64,000 bases of DNA from Rhodothermus bifroesti (GCF_017908595.1 NZ_JAGKTL010000002.1:1-64000); one strand, 5' to 3'. Shown: positions 40,110 through 49,541, numbered from the stretch's first letter. Program-made: numbers and translations. The notes: generated by a model from the letters alone, not told the origin.

Positions 40110-41003
40110 ATGCGTCGTCTGGGACTGTGGTGGCTCTGGGGGCTTTTGGGGTGGACCGCCTGCGACCTGGTAGCTCCTGCCCAGTTTACCCCCGAGTATG
40201 TGGTCGAGTCGTATCAGATCGCCAATGAGCCGTTGCAGCCGGTCTGGCTAAGCCGCACTTTGGCGATCGATGGCATCTACCGTGTGGATTCGCTGGCTGT
40301 TCGTGGGGCTCAGGTGCGTGTGCTGCTACTCGACGCGCAAGGACAGCCCGAAGAAGCCTATGATTTCGAAGAGCTCACGGATGTAGCGGGCTGCTATGTG
40401 CCGGCTTTAGCCTACCGCAACGTTTACGTTCAGCCTTTGCGCACCTACCGCCTGGAGGCCCGTATGCCCGATGGTGCGCTGCTTACCGCCGAGACATTGG
40501 TGCCCGACACGTTTCGCATTGTAGGGGCCAACTTGGATTCCGTACGCTACCAGAGCGAAGTTCGACTAGAGTTGCGCGTTACGCGTAGCTTTTATCCGGG
40601 TCGCCAAGCCGTCTACATCTTGACCACAGAAGCTTTGGAGCCTACAGAAGCAAACCTAACCCCAATAGGGCGGGCGCTCTACGAAGACAGCACCTTTACG
40701 CTGGAAGAGCTGCGCGTCAGTGGTTCTCCCATTCTCAACGAGGCAAACTACACCGAGCAGCCTGATGGCACCCTGCTGCTGCGTTTGCCTTGGCTGGCTA
40801 TTGTCTTTTACGGCCCTACCCGGGTAACGCTTAGTGCGCTGGACAATAACCTGTACGACCTGATTCGCACGCAAAGCGTGCAGCAAGGGGGCTCAACGCT
40901 TTCTCCAGGCGAAATCCCCCCGGTTTTGGAACATGTCCGCGGTGGGCGGGGTGTTTTTGGCAGCTATGCCCGCGTGCAATACACTGTTGTCATTACCCGA
41001 TAG
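40110..41003 (+). CDS. DUF4249-like lipoprotein
   Basis: 297 residues with a short lipoprotein signal peptide (lipobox LLGWTAC, Cys at about 19). The body is a beta-rich, two-part extracellular domain with the DUF4249-type features VVESYQIANEPLQPVWLSRT and a later YPGRQAVYILTTEAL. These lipoproteins are encoded beside TonB receptors and are thought to sit on the outer face as binding partners. Ligand unknown. Assignment to DUF4249 is by pattern and context. Confidence 0.75.
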   Translation: MRRLGLWWLWGLLGWTACDLVAPAQFTPEYVVESYQIANEPLQPVWLSRTLAIDGIYRVDSLAVRGAQVRVLLLDAQGQPEEAYDFEELTDVAGCYVPALAYRNVYVQPLRTYRLEARMPDGALLTAETLVPDTFRIVGANLDSVRYQSEVRLELRVTRSFYPGRQAVYILTTEALEPTEANLTPIGRALYEDSTFTLEELRVSGSPILNEANYTEQPDGTLLLRLPWLAIVFYGPTRVTLSALDNNLYDLIRTQSVQQGGSTLSPGEIPPVLEHVRGGRGVFGSYARVQYTVVITR

Positions 41004-41045
41004 ACATAGGGCTTGGGACAAGCGGTTCACCAATGCTGAGAAACA

Positions 41046-42419
41046 GTGCGACTGATTGTAGCAGCCAATCGAGCTCCCCTGCGCTACACTGCTGATGAAG
41101 GTTGGCTGCCGGCTATTGGCGGACTAGCTACCGCACTGCTGCCTGTACTGCAAGCGCAAGGCGGTGCTTGGGTAGCGATGAAAGACCAAGCAGACCTTCC
41201 AGAGCTCCAGCCTTATCCTAAAGATAACCCTGATTTTGTTGTCCATTACGTGCCCTTAAGCACCCGCGAGCGGGAGCAGTACTACAATGGCATGGCCAAC
41301 CGGATGCTATGGCCGCTGTGCCATTACATGGTTCATCATCTGCGGCTGCGGCGTTCCTATATGGAAGCTTACCGCGCAGTGAATCAGCGCTTTGCTACAA
41401 CGGTGATCCAATCCTATCAGCCCGGAGATGTCATCTGGGTGCATGATTATCACCTCATGCTAGTGCCGGGGTTGGTGCGCCGTGCTGTGCCTGAGGCCGT
41501 TATTGCGCATTTTTGGCATATCCCGTGGCCGGCCATGGAAGTCTACCGCATTCTTCCTTGGTCGCGGGAGCTACTGCAAGGTATGCTAGCTTGCCAGGTG
41601 GTAGGATTTCACGTCGAAGAATACGTAGAAAACTTTCTAGAAAGTGCGCGCTACTTGCTGGGGGCGCGCATTGAAGGGAATCGGGTGTTGTGGGAAGGGC
41701 GGGAGGTGCGCGTTGAGGCCCATCCCTTAGGGGTAGACATCGCACATTTTGAACAAATGGCGCAAAGCGAGGCTGTCCAGCAAAAAGCCCAGCAGCTGCG
41801 TGAGGAAATTGGTACCGAGTGGCTGATGCTTGGCGTAGACCGGCTAGACTACACCAAGGGCATTCGTGCCCGACTTTTGGCCTTTGAGCGCTTTTTAGAG
41901 ATGTATCCGGAATATCATGGCCGCGTCAGCTTTTACCAAGTTGCTACGCCAAGTCGGACGCAGGTAACCTCTTACCAGCAGCTTAAGCGCGAAGTCGACG
42001 AAGTGGTGGGACGCATTAACGGGCAATTTGGGCGGGTCGACTGGACGCCCGTGCATTATCGCTACCGCACCTATACCCAGGAAGAGTTATGTGTCTTTTA
42101 CCGTGCAGCCGATGTGGCTTGCATTACCCCGCTTCGCGACGGGATGAACTTGGTGGCCCAGGAGTTTATCGCCGCTAGCCAGGGGGGCACTTTGATTCTT
42201 TCGGAGCTCACGGGGGCTTCGCATGTGCTTCGCGAAGCCGTGTTGGTAAATCCTTACGACGTAGACGGCTTGGCATCGGCTATGCGTATGGCCCTAGAAA
42301 TGCCAATAGAAGAACGCATGGAGCGTTTTCGTTGTCTGAAGCGAAGTGTGCAAGCGTTAGATGTGCACCGCTGGGCTGCACGCTTTTTTGAAACCTTTAC
42401 TGCTATGGCGCAAGGGTAA
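41046..42419 (+). CDS. otsA: GT20 synthase (trehalose-6-phosphate synthase or related)
   Basis: 457 residues from a GTG start at 41046. GT20 landmarks are IGGLATAL, YYNGMANRMLWPLCHY, VHDYHLMLVP, GVDRLDYTKGIRARL and RDGMNLVAQEF. The enzyme transfers glucose from a nucleotide sugar. Glucose-6-phosphate is the usual acceptor (giving trehalose-6-phosphate), while a minority of the family use glycerol-3-phosphate. The OtsB-type phosphatase gene 3 bases downstream fits either route. The GH15 gene next to it favours trehalose. Compatible-solute synthesis would suit a salt-tolerant thermophile. Confidence 0.88.
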   Translation: MRLIVAANRAPLRYTADEGWLPAIGGLATALLPVLQAQGGAWVAMKDQADLPELQPYPKDNPDFVVHYVPLSTREREQYYNGMANRMLWPLCHYMVHHLRLRRSYMEAYRAVNQRFATTVIQSYQPGDVIWVHDYHLMLVPGLVRRAVPEAVIAHFWHIPWPAMEVYRILPWSRELLQGMLACQVVGFHVEEYVENFLESARYLLGARIEGNRVLWEGREVRVEAHPLGVDIAHFEQMAQSEAVQQKAQQLREEIGTEWLMLGVDRLDYTKGIRARLLAFERFLEMYPEYHGRVSFYQVATPSRTQVTSYQQLKREVDEVVGRINGQFGRVDWTPVHYRYRTYTQEELCVFYRAADVACITPLRDGMNLVAQEFIAASQGGTLILSELTGASHVLREAVLVNPYDVDGLASAMRMALEMPIEERMERFRCLKRSVQALDVHRWAARFFETFTAMAQG

Positions 42420-42422
42420 CTT

Positions 42423-43169
42423 ATGTGTCGTCCGCCACAGGTCGAAAAGCCATTATTTTTTCTAGACTACGACGGTACCTTAGCTCCTTTTTCTCCTGAT
42501 CCCAAGTGGGCGTGGCCGCACCCGGTTGTGCCTGGATTGCTTACGCAGCTGGCCGAGCGATATCCGGTATGGATTGTCACTGGGCGACAACTTGAAGATT
42601 TAGATCGTTTGTTGCCCGTGGACCTGCCGGCAATCGGATTACATGGCTTGCAGGAGGGGCGTATTGGAGGGCCTAAGTCGTTCACAGTTTCGGATGCGCT
42701 GCGGCAACTGTTCAGCACGTTGCGGCAGCAGGTGCCCAAGGTTCCCGGACTTTGGGTTGAAGATAAGGGCCCTACCTTTGCGCTGCATTACCGGCAGGCG
42801 TCAGATGAAGCCGCGGTGCTTGCGGCACTCGAGCCCTGGCTGGCGATGGTGCCGGACACCCTAGCCATTATTCGGGGTAAGAAGGTGATAGAACTGCGTC
42901 CGCGTGCAGTCCATAAGGGTACCGCTGTGCTTTCGGTAGTCCGCAGTTTTCCCGATCATGTGCCGGTCTACCTCGGAGACGACGCGACCGATGAAGATGC
43001 ATTTCGCGCCTTAGCCGAACGTGGCCTTACAATCAAGATAGGTGAGGGTCCGACGGCTGCGCAGTATCGCCTGCCAAGCATTGAGGCTGCAGTGGCGTAT
43101 TTACAAAGCTATGTGTTTACCAGCCCTCGTGCAAACGCTGGATTTCCTGGAGGCGAAAAACCGCGTTAA
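42423..43169 (+). CDS. otsB: Trehalose-phosphatase (OtsB-type HAD phosphatase)
   Basis: 248 residues. HAD motif I is FLDYDGTLAPF with the nucleophile Asp. A later Lys is in RGKKVIELRP, and motif IV is LGDDATDEDAF. GLHGLQEGRIGG and KGPTFALHYR are typical OtsB substrate-side stretches. It removes the phosphate from trehalose-6-phosphate or the equivalent glucoside phosphate made by the preceding enzyme. The start is 3 bases after the GT20 stop. Its last 53 bases overlap the end of the convergent GH15 gene. Confidence 0.92.
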   Translation: MCRPPQVEKPLFFLDYDGTLAPFSPDPKWAWPHPVVPGLLTQLAERYPVWIVTGRQLEDLDRLLPVDLPAIGLHGLQEGRIGGPKSFTVSDALRQLFSTLRQQVPKVPGLWVEDKGPTFALHYRQASDEAAVLAALEPWLAMVPDTLAIIRGKKVIELRPRAVHKGTAVLSVVRSFPDHVPVYLGDDATDEDAFRALAERGLTIKIGEGPTAAQYRLPSIEAAVAYLQSYVFTSPRANAGFPGGEKPR

Positions 43170-44934
43170 TTAGGCCTAAGTGGCTAAAGCCTTGGGGAAA
43201 GTTACCGAGCAGCTGCTGGGTTTCGGGGTGGACTTCTTCGGCGTAGAGCCCAAGGGGGGATTGCAAGCCAAGCAGGCGGTCTAAGGCGATGCGGGCTCGC
43301 TGCAGCTGGCCAGAGAGGGCAAGTACTTCCACAAGCCAAAACGAGGGCAGCAGAAAGGCGCCCTCAGGGCCTTCGATGCCATCGTCGTTCAGGTAGCGAT
43401 AAAGCAAGGGGAAGGGACCTGCAGCCAGCCTTTCGAGGCAGCGTTGGAGTGTTTGCTGCACGCGCTCGTCGCTAGCAGGTAGAAATCCTACCAGCGGCAT
43501 GATGAGTAGCGAGGCATCCAGGGCTTCGCTGCCGTAATACTGGGTAAAAGCACCGACTTTAGGATTCCAGGCCTTTGTGAGCACCTCTCGTCGTATTTTC
43601 GCGGCTTCGCGTTGCCATACGTCGACAGGGGCATCAGCAGCGCCTAAGCGGCGCGCCAGCTGCGTTGCGCGCGTTAGCGCAACCCAAGCCCAGACCTTGG
43701 AATAGGTATAATGAAACGCGCCGCTGCGGGCTTCCCAAATGCCAGAATCTGGCTCACGCCAGCGCTGCCGTACCTCTTCCGTCAAAGCTTGCAGCCGTTC
43801 CCATTCTATAATGGTAAGTGCACCGCCTTGTTGGTCGTAGCGCAGCGCGGCGTCGAGCAGACTGCCGTAAATGTCCAGCTGAAATTGCTCTACAGCCTCG
43901 TTACCAATGCGTACCGGTTGCGAGTCCAGATACCCACGCAAAGGGAGCGTGCGTTCAGGGAGATAACGCTCACCGCGAATGCCGTAGAGCACCTGGAGTG
44001 GCCCGCCTTCCAACACCTGTCCTAGCAGCCAATCGAGATAGGCCGTTCCTTCTTCAATGTAGCCTGCCTGAAACAATGCCCGCAAAATGAATGCAGAGTC
44101 GCGCACCCAAGAAAAGCGGTAATCCCAATTCCGTGGTCCGCCAGGCCATTCGGGCAGCGAGGTGGTGGGAGCTGCGATAATCGCTCCTGTAGGCTCATAG
44201 ATCAACAACTTCAGCGTTAGTAAACTGCGCTCTACAGCATCCCGATAGCGTCCGTGATAGCTAAGGCGATCGATCCAGTTACGCCAGAAGGTACGTACTT
44301 GCCATAGCCGTCGGTCTCCTTGATAGATGGCCACCGGGTGAACCTGCGTTGCGCCCCAATCAGCCACAAGGTACGTGTCTTGTCCTTCTTCTAAGCAGAC
44401 CTGTCCAATGGCGTAGTCATCCCAAATTTCTAAAGGTACTTCGGTAGAGAGGGCTATCGTCTCTTTTTCTGTGCTGGCCAATACGCCGTATGGTGAGGAT
44501 GTGAGGGATGGAATTTGCGAGCCGTAGTCGAAGCGGGGAGCAAAGTAGATTGTAAGTTCTACGCGGCCTGCGACGCCTTCAAGGCGCCGGTAGATCTCTG
44601 CTGTGGGCGTTTTGCGGCGGGGAATGAAGGGCATAAAGTCCCGCACGCGTACGGTACCCTTCGGTGTTGTGAATTCCGTCACCAGTACATTAGTGCCTCG
44701 CTCGTAGCGCTGCGTTGCCTGAAAGGGTTCTGTAGGGCAAACGGCAAAGCAGCCAGCCCGAGGATCGAGCAAGGCTGCAAATTGGGCTGGGCTGTCAAAG
44801 TCCGGAAGGCAAGCCCAGTCGATAGCGCCATCGGCGCCAACCAGAACGGCTGTGCGACTGTCGCCAATCAGACCATAGGCTTCTAAGGGCTTAAATGTAG
44901 GAAGCTTCTGAGGATCAAAAGAAAACGTGCTCAT
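43117..44934 (-). CDS. GH15 glycoside hydrolase (trehalase or glucoamylase type)
   Basis: 605 residues. The N-terminal beta-sandwich has AYGLIGDSRTAVLVGADGAIDW, typical of the bacterial/mycobacterial trehalase-like GH15 group. The (alpha/alpha)6 barrel (about 230-600) holds the substrate stretch GGPRNWDYRFSWVRDSAF and an acid-rich GFLPASDERV...LYRYLNDDGIEGPEGAF region with a likely catalytic Glu. No signal peptide is visible, so it acts inside the cell. Convergent overlap with the phosphatase gene supports a trehalase role in balance with synthesis. Activity on other glucans cannot be ruled out. Confidence 0.88.
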   Translation of the reverse strand: MSTFSFDPQKLPTFKPLEAYGLIGDSRTAVLVGADGAIDWACLPDFDSPAQFAALLDPRAGCFAVCPTEPFQATQRYERGTNVLVTEFTTPKGTVRVRDFMPFIPRRKTPTAEIYRRLEGVAGRVELTIYFAPRFDYGSQIPSLTSSPYGVLASTEKETIALSTEVPLEIWDDYAIGQVCLEEGQDTYLVADWGATQVHPVAIYQGDRRLWQVRTFWRNWIDRLSYHGRYRDAVERSLLTLKLLIYEPTGAIIAAPTTSLPEWPGGPRNWDYRFSWVRDSAFILRALFQAGYIEEGTAYLDWLLGQVLEGGPLQVLYGIRGERYLPERTLPLRGYLDSQPVRIGNEAVEQFQLDIYGSLLDAALRYDQQGGALTIIEWERLQALTEEVRQRWREPDSGIWEARSGAFHYTYSKVWAWVALTRATQLARRLGAADAPVDVWQREAAKIRREVLTKAWNPKVGAFTQYYGSEALDASLLIMPLVGFLPASDERVQQTLQRCLERLAAGPFPLLYRYLNDDGIEGPEGAFLLPSFWLVEVLALSGQLQRARIALDRLLGLQSPLGLYAEEVHPETQQLLGNFPQGFSHLGLINAVFRLQEIQRLHEGW

Positions 44935-45024
44935 GCACAGCCATGGCTATGAACTTTTGGAGAAAGCCTTTAGTTACTATAGACAATTCGAGGGTGTTCA
45001 ACATAGAAAATTTTGCAATCAACG

Positions 45025-45891
45025 ATGCCTGCCTATGCGCATCCTGAAGTGCTGGTCTCAACCGATTGGGTAGCTGAGCACCTCCAGGATACCGAAAACA
45101 TCCGTATCGTGGAGTCAGACGAAGACGTGTTGCTCTATGAGACGGGCCATATCCCCAATGCGGTAAAGATTGACTGGCTGCAGGACTTACAGGATCCGGT
45201 TATTCGAGACTTCGTCAGCAAGGAGCGGTTTGAAGCGCTGTGTGCTTCGCGGGGCATTGCCAACGACACTACGGTTGTCTTTTATGGAGACAAAAACAAC
45301 TGGTGGGCTTGCTATGCATTCTGGGTATTTAAGCTTTTTGGGCACGAAAAATGTCTGATCATGGATGGAGGGCGCCAGAAGTGGCTTGCCGAAGGCCGAC
45401 CGTTGACGCGTCAGGTGCCCGTGTTTCCACGCACGACTTATCAGGCTAAGGATCCTGACCTTTCGATTCGCGCATTTCGCAACGAAGTGCTGACCCATGT
45501 ACAGGCAGGCAAACCGCTGATCGACGTGCGTTCGCCGGCAGAATATCGTGGCGAGCTGACGCATGCACCGGACTACCCTCAGGAAGGGGCATTGCGTGCA
45601 GGCCACATTCCCGGTGCCAAGAACGTTCCCTGGAGCTTGGCTGTGCAAGAAGATGGCACGTTCAAGCCTCGTAAAGCCCTAGAGCGTATTTATCTTAAGG
45701 AAAAAGGCCTTAAGCCTAGCGACGAAGTCATTGCCTATTGCCGCATTGGTGAGCGTTCGAGCCACACCTGGTTTGTGCTAAAATACCTGCTTGGCTTTGA
45801 GCGGGTCAAAAACTACGATGGTTCGTGGACCGAGTGGGGCAACCTTGTGGGCGTGCCTATTGAGCAAGGCGATCCGGAAGCGCGTAAATGA
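45025..45891 (+). CDS. Thiosulfate sulfurtransferase (tandem rhodanese)
   Basis: 288 residues from the ATG at 45025 ([15 protein letters not shown]). Two rhodanese domains are seen. The first (about 10-130) is inactive and has [11 protein letters not shown]. The second (about 155-285) has the active loop [10 protein letters not shown] with catalytic Cys239. It moves sulfane sulfur from thiosulfate to an acceptor. CRIGERS is the loop form seen in actinobacterial CysA-type and many Bacteroidota enzymes. The stop overlaps the SufE start by four bases (ATGA), so the two proteins are translationally coupled. Confidence 0.93.
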   Translation: MPAYAHPEVLVSTDWVAEHLQDTENIRIVESDEDVLLYETGHIPNAVKIDWLQDLQDPVIRDFVSKERFEALCASRGIANDTTVVFYGDKNNWWACYAFWVFKLFGHEKCLIMDGGRQKWLAEGRPLTRQVPVFPRTTYQAKDPDLSIRAFRNEVLTHVQAGKPLIDVRSPAEYRGELTHAPDYPQEGALRAGHIPGAKNVPWSLAVQEDGTFKPRKALERIYLKEKGLKPSDEVIAYCRIGERSSHTWFVLKYLLGFERVKNYDGSWTEWGNLVGVPIEQGDPEARK

Positions 45892-46334
45892 CCAAGCTGG
45901 AAAGCATCCTAGCGTTGTTCCAGGAGGCCGATCCGGAAATGCGGCTGGCGCTGCTGTTGGAGTTTGCGGAACGGCTACCTCCGTTACCAGCAGCCTATGT
46001 GCCGCTTCGGGATGCTGGACTGGGCATGGTGCACGAGTGCCAGTCTCCGGTATTTTTGCTGGTTGAACTCCAGGAGGGGTGCGTGCGCATTTATGCTGAC
46101 GCTCCGCGTGAGGCGCCCACCCCGCGTGGATTTATAGCGTTGCTTATGGAAGCTTTTGATGGCGCTTTGCCAGAGCAGGTCTTAGCCGCACCGGAAGACC
46201 TCTTGTATCGTTTAGGTATTGCTCCGCTGCTGGGCATGCAGCGGTTGCGAGGGCTGACGGGAATCTATCAAAAGCTACGACGCGAGGTGGCCGAAAAGGC
46301 GACTAGGGGGTCAGGACAGCAAATCAGGGTTTAG
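45888..46334 (+). CDS. sufE: SufE-family sulfur-acceptor protein
   Basis: 148 residues. The key segment [14 protein letters not shown] has the sulfur-accepting cysteine at 51, the same place as in E. coli SufE. In the Suf system SufE takes persulfide from the cysteine desulfurase SufS. Here the partner gene is a thiosulfate sulfurtransferase, so it could take sulfur from that enzyme. A class V aminotransferase gene lies 2 kb downstream. The 3' end overlaps the convergent dnaG by 24 bases. Confidence 0.9.
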   Translation: MTKLESILALFQEADPEMRLALLLEFAERLPPLPAAYVPLRDAGLGMVHECQSPVFLLVELQEGCVRIYADAPREAPTPRGFIALLMEAFDGALPEQVLAAPEDLLYRLGIAPLLGMQRLRGLTGIYQKLRREVAEKATRGSGQQIRV

Positions 46335-48173
46335 AAAAGTTCGATGGCTGATCTCCTGTCGGAGCCGCTGCAAGGTAATGAGTTGTTGCATGATTTCGCG
46401 CAGGCGCGCTTCATCGTGTTGCGACCGCAACTGTTCTTGTTGGAGCTGGTGGATAACCGTGTCGATGCGTTGCAGCTTTAGCCGCACGATAGCGTCGGCA
46501 GCAATTTCAAAGGCTTGGTCAGAAATACGGGGTACGAGAATGCCGCGCCGCTTCCAGCCCTCGGAAGGCTCATAAGGATCCATCATGACATCGGTGGCTA
46601 CTTGTTGCAGTTCCGCACCGTAGCGTCCCTCAAGAAAAGGGCGGGCGTCGATAGGCTCCCCGGCCTCATACTGTTCTAGCAGGCGGGCTGCCAACTGTCG
46701 CGGAGGGCCTTCGGTAAACTCCGCGAGCGCCATATGACCCAAGACAAAAGCCACCATAGAGCGTCCTTCCTGGAGCATCAGGCGCAACAGCAATTTTTCT
46801 GAAGGCAGTAAGGACTGTGATGGCTGGGGAGGGGAAGTCGGTGCAGAAGGTATGCGAGGGGGGGAGGAAGAAGGTAGGCTAGTGGACGAAAGCACACGCA
46901 AAAGTTCAAACAAACGCACTTCAGGGAGGCGAAGCACTTCGGAAGCGCGCCGAAGATAGGTTTCCCGCAAGAGAGGATCAGGGAAGCGGGCAATAGATTG
47001 CACGATTTCCCGGGCGAGTTGGGCTTCGCCTTCTGGCGTGTCCAGCATGCCCTGGCGTCGGGCCAGTTGGTGGCGAAACGAAATAAAATCGAGACGATAG
47101 CGCTCAAGGTATTCTTGGAGGGCTTCGCTGCTGTTTTGGTGTACAAACGAGTCAGGGTCTTCACCGGCAGGCAGCACCACCACATAGACGGGTAGGCCCT
47201 GCGCTAAACATAGATCGATGCTGCGTAGTGCAGCTTGCTCACCGGCCGGATCGGCATCGTAAAGCAGCAGTATGCGCTTGGCGTAGCGTGCTAAAAGCCG
47301 GACCTGCTCTAAGGTGAGTGCGGTGCCACTGGTGGCAACGGTGTGTTCAATACCCGCTTGATGGAGGGCAATTACGTCTGTGTAGCCTTCGACCAGAATG
47401 GCTTCTTCCAGCTTGCGAATAGCATGGCGTGCTTGATAAAGGCCGTAGAGTACCCGTCCTTTTTGGTAGACTGGCGTTTCAGGAGAATTAATGTATTTAG
47501 GCTGTTCAGGATCAGGCTCTAGAAGGCGCCCAGCAAATCCCACCACCTTGCCCACGTGCGAAAAGATCGGAAACATCAGTCGATGTCGGAAGCGGTCGTA
47601 GAATCCGCCGCGTTCGCGCCGGGGGAGCACTAGGCCTGCCTGCTCAAAGACCTCCAGGCGAAAGCCAGATGCGACCGCTGCTGTGGCTAAAGCATCCCAA
47701 GCTTTGGGGGCATAGCCTAATCCAAAACGCTGCGCGGTAGCTGGACGAACGCCTCGGCTTTTGAGATAAGCGCGGGCAAGCTTGCCCGATGTTTCGTGCG
47801 TCAGCTGGGTAAAATAAAAGCGTGCTGCAAAGCGCAATGCCTGAAACAGCGGTTCGCGTTCATCTTCGCCCGCTTCTTCACTCTGGGGCAGCGGAATGCC
47901 AGCACGTTCCGCTAAGAGGCGCACAGCCTCTACAAAGCTCACCCCTTCGATTTGCTGGATAAAAGCAAATACATCCCCTCCTGCGCCACACCCAAAGCAC
48001 TTGAAGATCCCTAGTTTGGGATTTACACTAAAAGAGGGGGTTTTTTCCTGATGGAAAGGGCACAACCCAAAATAATTTGATCCCCGCTGCTTGAGCGGAA
48101 CGTACGCGCCAACAACCTCAACGATGTCAAGGCTGGCGCGGATGGCTGCAAGCGTTTCATCCGGGATGCGCAT
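46311..48173 (-). CDS. dnaG: DNA primase DnaG
   Basis: 620 residues. The N-terminal zinc finger is CPFHQEKTPSFSVN...FKCFGCGAGGDVF (CHC2 type, about 38-65). The TOPRIM domain (about 255-340) has LVEGYTDVIALHQAG and LLYDADPAGEQAA. A low-complexity Ser/Pro linker (about 430-455) precedes the C-terminal helicase-binding domain. It makes RNA primers for replication. The ATG at 48173 is followed downstream (minus strand) by a normal family N-terminus (MRIPDETLAAIRASLDIVEVV). rpoD is not adjacent, unlike in many bacteria. Confidence 0.96.
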   Translation of the reverse strand: MRIPDETLAAIRASLDIVEVVGAYVPLKQRGSNYFGLCPFHQEKTPSFSVNPKLGIFKCFGCGAGGDVFAFIQQIEGVSFVEAVRLLAERAGIPLPQSEEAGEDEREPLFQALRFAARFYFTQLTHETSGKLARAYLKSRGVRPATAQRFGLGYAPKAWDALATAAVASGFRLEVFEQAGLVLPRRERGGFYDRFRHRLMFPIFSHVGKVVGFAGRLLEPDPEQPKYINSPETPVYQKGRVLYGLYQARHAIRKLEEAILVEGYTDVIALHQAGIEHTVATSGTALTLEQVRLLARYAKRILLLYDADPAGEQAALRSIDLCLAQGLPVYVVVLPAGEDPDSFVHQNSSEALQEYLERYRLDFISFRHQLARRQGMLDTPEGEAQLAREIVQSIARFPDPLLRETYLRRASEVLRLPEVRLFELLRVLSSTSLPSSSPPRIPSAPTSPPQPSQSLLPSEKLLLRLMLQEGRSMVAFVLGHMALAEFTEGPPRQLAARLLEQYEAGEPIDARPFLEGRYGAELQQVATDVMMDPYEPSEGWKRRGILVPRISDQAFEIAADAIVRLKLQRIDTVIHQLQQEQLRSQHDEARLREIMQQLITLQRLRQEISHRTFLNPDLLS

Positions 48174-48299
48174 GAAGCCAGACCAAAAAACTGAGCCACA
48201 GCAAAGTTAAACCATGTACGCCTGCAACAGTCCCTCGATCCGTGCTGAACCAATGCCGCATCAGGACGTTTGGCACAGCCGTAGTTTCAAACGATCGCT

Positions 48300-49472
48300 A
48301 TGATGTCAACCCAAAGCCCTAAGCTAGCCGCGCTGCGACGGCTTTTTCCGCACACGCAAGCGCAAATTTACCTCAACCACGCGGCAACCGGTCCGCTCAG
48401 TCGACCCGTAGTGCGTGCTGTTCAGCGTTATCTCTGGCAACGCCATCAAGGCCCGATCGACAACTATGCTGAGCTAGAGGCTATTGTGCAGGAAACCCGA
48501 AGGTTGGTAGCGCAGCTGCTGGGCACCTCGCCCGATCGCATCGCTTTTGCCCCCAGCACGTCGGCTGCTTTAGGACTGCTTGCACAGGGGTTGGATTGGA
48601 AGCCAGGAGACCGGATTGCTATCCCTGCCTGCGAATTTCCAGCAAATGTATTTCCGTTTCTCAATTTGCAACGCAAAGGCGTTGTGGTCGATTTTATTCC
48701 TCATCGCAACGGTACGTTTACGGTTGAGGATGTTGCCCGTGTGTTAACACCCCGAACACGTCTGGTTACGCTAAGTTGGGTGCAGTTTCTGTCGGGGTTC
48801 TGTGCAGACCTTTCGGCTATTGCAGCGCTTTGCCACGAACGGGGCATCTGGCTTAGTGTCGATGCCATTCAGGGCTTGGGCGCACTGCCCTTAAACGTGG
48901 AGGTATCGGGGGTCGATTTTCTGGCCAGTGGCACGCATAAGTGGCTTATGGGATTGCAAGGGCTAGCTCTTTGCTACGTGCGGCCCGAGTTGCAAGCCGT
49001 GTTACATCCGCCCGCGGGCTGGTTGCACGGTCCTGTTGATTGGGAGCACCTAACGGACTATCGGCTTATCTTTTATCCAGATGCGCGTCGCTACGAAACC
49101 GGCACACTAAATCAAACTGCCCTGGTTGCGCTACATGCTGCTTTGCGACTACACCTAGCTGCGGGACCTGCGTGGTGTGCGCGGCGCGTGCTCGCATTGC
49201 AGCAGCGCTTAGGTGAAGGACTGGAGCAATTGGGTTTGACCCGCTACGGTAGTGCTGATCCTGCGCACGCTTCTGGGATCATTAGCGTGCAGCATCCACA
49301 GGCCCAGGCATTAGCGCTTGCGCTGCAACGCCGGCATATTGTGGTTTCAGTACGCAATGGCATGCTTCGCTTTTCTCCTACCTACTACAACAGCATGCAA
49401 GAAATCGATCTTACGCTTGAGGCCGTAGCAGACTTTTTGGGCAAACGCAAACGGTCGCGTAATGCAAAATAA
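48300..49472 (+). CDS. Class V aminotransferase / cysteine-desulfurase-like PLP enzyme
   Basis: 390 residues. Class V features are YLNHAATGPLS near the N-terminus, WLSVDAIQGLGALPL with the PLP Asp, and SGTHKWLMG with the PLP lysine at 214. RYETGTLNQTALVALHAAL is typical of the isopenicillin-N epimerase-like branch. No obvious mobile-loop catalytic cysteine marks it as a classical SufS/IscS, so desulfurase activity is uncertain. ATGs at 48300 and 48303 are both possible. It is divergent from dnaG. Confidence 0.88.
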   Translation: MMSTQSPKLAALRRLFPHTQAQIYLNHAATGPLSRPVVRAVQRYLWQRHQGPIDNYAELEAIVQETRRLVAQLLGTSPDRIAFAPSTSAALGLLAQGLDWKPGDRIAIPACEFPANVFPFLNLQRKGVVVDFIPHRNGTFTVEDVARVLTPRTRLVTLSWVQFLSGFCADLSAIAALCHERGIWLSVDAIQGLGALPLNVEVSGVDFLASGTHKWLMGLQGLALCYVRPELQAVLHPPAGWLHGPVDWEHLTDYRLIFYPDARRYETGTLNQTALVALHAALRLHLAAGPAWCARRVLALQQRLGEGLEQLGLTRYGSADPAHASGIISVQHPQAQALALALQRRHIVVSVRNGMLRFSPTYYNSMQEIDLTLEAVADFLGKRKRSRNAK

Positions 49473-49474
49473 AA

Positions 49475-49500
49475 AGGCTCCTCCATTTTCAGAGGAGCCT
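49475..49500 (-). terminator. Intrinsic terminator of the minus-strand TonB receptor gene
   Basis: AGGCTCCTC (49475-49483) and GAGGAGCCT (49492-49500) form a 9-bp stem with an 8-nt loop. On the minus strand the stem is followed by TTTTTATTTT, a proper U-tract. On the plus strand the following bases are not T-rich. It therefore mainly ends the receptor transcript, whose stop is at 49542, and may help the aminotransferase transcript less. Confidence 0.82.
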
Positions 49501-49541
49501 ATGAGAACCAGTAAAGGTGAGCAGCCGGACCTATAGCGCCT

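Noticed and set aside
46860-46960. Low-complexity Ser/Pro stretch in dnaG as a possible frameshift
   Set aside because: The frame is continuous on both sides and this is the usual place for a flexible linker between the TOPRIM and helicase-binding domains.
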